This document shows positions 5,753 through 6,874 of a stretch of DNA of 6,874 bases, in pieces. The translations under genes were made by a program, and so were the position numbers. Numbering within the stretch: position 1 is the stretch's first letter; every line of letters begins with the position of its first letter. The notes beneath the pieces were generated by a model that was not told the DNA's origin, ran no database searches, and saw only the letters and a program-made list of their open reading frames with translations. Where the stretch lies: positions 1 through 6,874 of the forward strand of contig CAKTTR010000085.1 of the NCBI GenBank assembly GCA_934615645.1. Reading direction: 5' to 3'. The DNA comes from an uncultured Oscillospiraceae bacterium. GTDB taxonomy: Bacteria > Bacillota > Clostridia > Oscillospirales > Oscillospiraceae.

Positions 5753-6874
5753 ATGAAGAAAATCGTTGCATTGTTTCTTGTGATTGGAATGCTGCTGTGC
5801 CTGTTTGCAGGCTGCCGCGGCGACAAAGATCCCGGCAGCGGCACGACACCGCCGGAGTCAGACACCAAGCCTGACTCGCAGGAGCAGACCGATTCCGGCA
5901 GTGACACCGTGGATTACAGCAAAATGAAGGTCGGCCTGCTGCTGACCAACGTTGTGGTCGACGGCGGCTGGTGCCAGGCGCAGGCGGAGGGGCTCAAACG
6001 GGCCGCCGCAGAGCTGGGCATGACGGACGATCAGCTCGTCATGATCGAATCGCTGTCTGAGGGCGGCTCGGAGGCGGACTCCACCATCGTGCAGCTCATT
6101 GATGACGGCTGCAATTTGATCATTGGCGGCTCGTCCGGCTTCGTGACCAATATCAACGGCCTGTGCGCCCAGTACCCGGATGTCTATTTTGCCCAGTTTG
6201 AGGGCGACACCAGCGACAACTGCTGCTCCTTCAGCTGCCGGGATATTGAAGCGATCTTTATGTGCGGCTACGCCGCGGCGCTGATGAGTGATGTCGACCA
6301 GCTGGGCTATGTCGCGCCGAACCCGCAGACCTCCGTCGTCCGCGGCATCAATGCCTTTGCTGCTGGCGCAAAGGCGGCGCGCCCGAATGCGACTGTCCAA
6401 ATCGCTTGGGTCAACAGCTGGTATGATCCGGCTATTGAAAAGGAATGTGCCAATTCTCTGCTGCAGAGCGGCATTAAGTGTTTGGGCTACAACGGCTCCA
6501 GCACTGCAGTTTGTCAGGCGGCCCAGGAGGCTGGCGGCTATTGCACCGGCTATAACATCGATATGCACGATTACGCGCCGGAGGCTGTGCTGACGTCCTT
6601 CTGCTGGAACTGGGCGCCTCAGTTTAAAGAGATTATCACCCAGATCGCCAGCGACAAATGGGATAATTCTCCGAAATATGCCGGTATCGAAGAGGGCGCG
6701 GCGGCCCTCAGCGACTGGAATACAGAGATCATGCCCGCTGATGTGATCGAAAAGTGCAATGCCATGTATGAAGATATTCTGAATGGCAAATATGTTGTTA
6801 TGGGCGGTCCGCTTTCCGACCGCGACGGCAACGAACTGCTGGCCGACGGCGAGACCTTCACCACGGAGGAGCTC
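5753..6874 (+). CDS. BMP/PnrA-family ABC transporter substrate-binding lipoprotein (3' end outside window)
   Basis: The frame is open from ATG 5753 to the window edge (374 residues, no stop). Residues 1-20 are a lipoprotein signal peptide (MKK, hydrophobic core) with lipobox LFAG-C21, followed by a Ser/Thr/Pro/Asp-rich linker to about residue 55. The rest is a periplasmic-binding-protein fold of the BMP (basic membrane protein) family: KVGLLLTNVVVDGGWCQAQ (59-77), SEGGSEADSTIVQLIDDGCNLIIG (102-125), YVAPNPQTSVVRGINAFAAGA (186-206), and SFCWNW (282-287). Characterised members such as PnrA bind purine nucleosides, and others bind unrelated ligands. It would sit on the outer face of the membrane and feed an ABC importer likely encoded downstream. 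The ribosome site is a seven-G run 7 bases before ATG. The mature part is unusually Cys-rich (13 cysteines besides C21). Confidence 0.88.
   Translation, partial: MKKIVALFLVIGMLLCLFAGCRGDKDPGSGTTPPESDTKPDSQEQTDSGSDTVDYSKMKVGLLLTNVVVDGGWCQAQAEGLKRAAAELGMTDDQLVMIESLSEGGSEADSTIVQLIDDGCNLIIGGSSGFVTNINGLCAQYPDVYFAQFEGDTSDNCCSFSCRDIEAIFMCGYAAALMSDVDQLGYVAPNPQTSVVRGINAFAAGAKAARPNATVQIAWVNSWYDPAIEKECANSLLQSGIKCLGYNGSSTAVCQAAQEAGGYCTGYNIDMHDYAPEAVLTSFCWNWAPQFKEIITQIASDKWDNSPKYAGIEEGAAALSDWNTEIMPADVIEKCNAMYEDILNGKYVVMGGPLSDRDGNELLADGETFTTEEL

Overview
The window looks like chromosomal DNA from a GC-rich, endospore-forming anaerobic Firmicute. A gut-type clostridium of the Oscillospiraceae kind is my best guess. 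The reasons are the mother-cell sporulation sigma factor sigK, a corrinoid methyltransferase system typical of anaerobes, purine-rich Shine-Dalgarno sites, and a lipoprotein signal peptide of the Gram-positive style. The genus is an inference only.

Left end (1-816): the C-terminal part of a large serine recombinase runs directly into the 3' half of sigK. The junction carries the pentamer AATGA, in the same codons (Asn-Glu) where, as I recall, the skin element splits sigK in Bacillus subtilis. I read this as one end of a sigK-intervening (skin-like) element. On this reading the recombinase excises the element in the mother cell and rebuilds an intact sigK. The 5' half of sigK should lie at the far end of the element, outside the window.

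Middle (817-2188): a strong 15-bp hairpin separates sigK from a convergent GntR/HutC-family repressor with a UTRA ligand-binding domain. The repressor is transcribed leftwards from a good sigma-A-type promoter. A roughly 500-bp divergent regulatory region follows. It holds two copies of a GATNAGTCTTACTGAT site, one of them a full palindrome, an AT-rich nested palindrome, and a GC-rich block with possible hairpins. It ends with a strong rightward promoter (TTGACA, 17 bp, TATCTT).

Right part (2189-6874): a rightward gene set encodes (1) a 218-aa corrinoid protein of the MtmC/MtaC type, (2) a 458-aa homologue of monomethylamine methyltransferase MtmB that has no pyrrolysine codon, (3) a 450-aa metal-dependent amidohydrolase close to 8-oxoguanine deaminase/TrzN-type enzymes, and (4) a Cys-rich BMP/PnrA-family substrate-binding lipoprotein that runs off the window. 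The first three are tightly spaced and probably one operon.

A reasonable but untested model is that the lipoprotein captures an N-methylated, possibly purine-like nitrogen compound. The amidohydrolase would deaminate or hydrolyse it. The MtmB-like enzyme would pass its methyl group to the corrinoid protein, and the GntR regulator would sense the substrate. The corrinoid reductive activator (RamA type), the second methyltransferase and the ABC transporter's ATPase and permeases are not in the window. The pyrrolysine-free MtmB homologue paired with a purine-deaminase-like enzyme is the most novel part.
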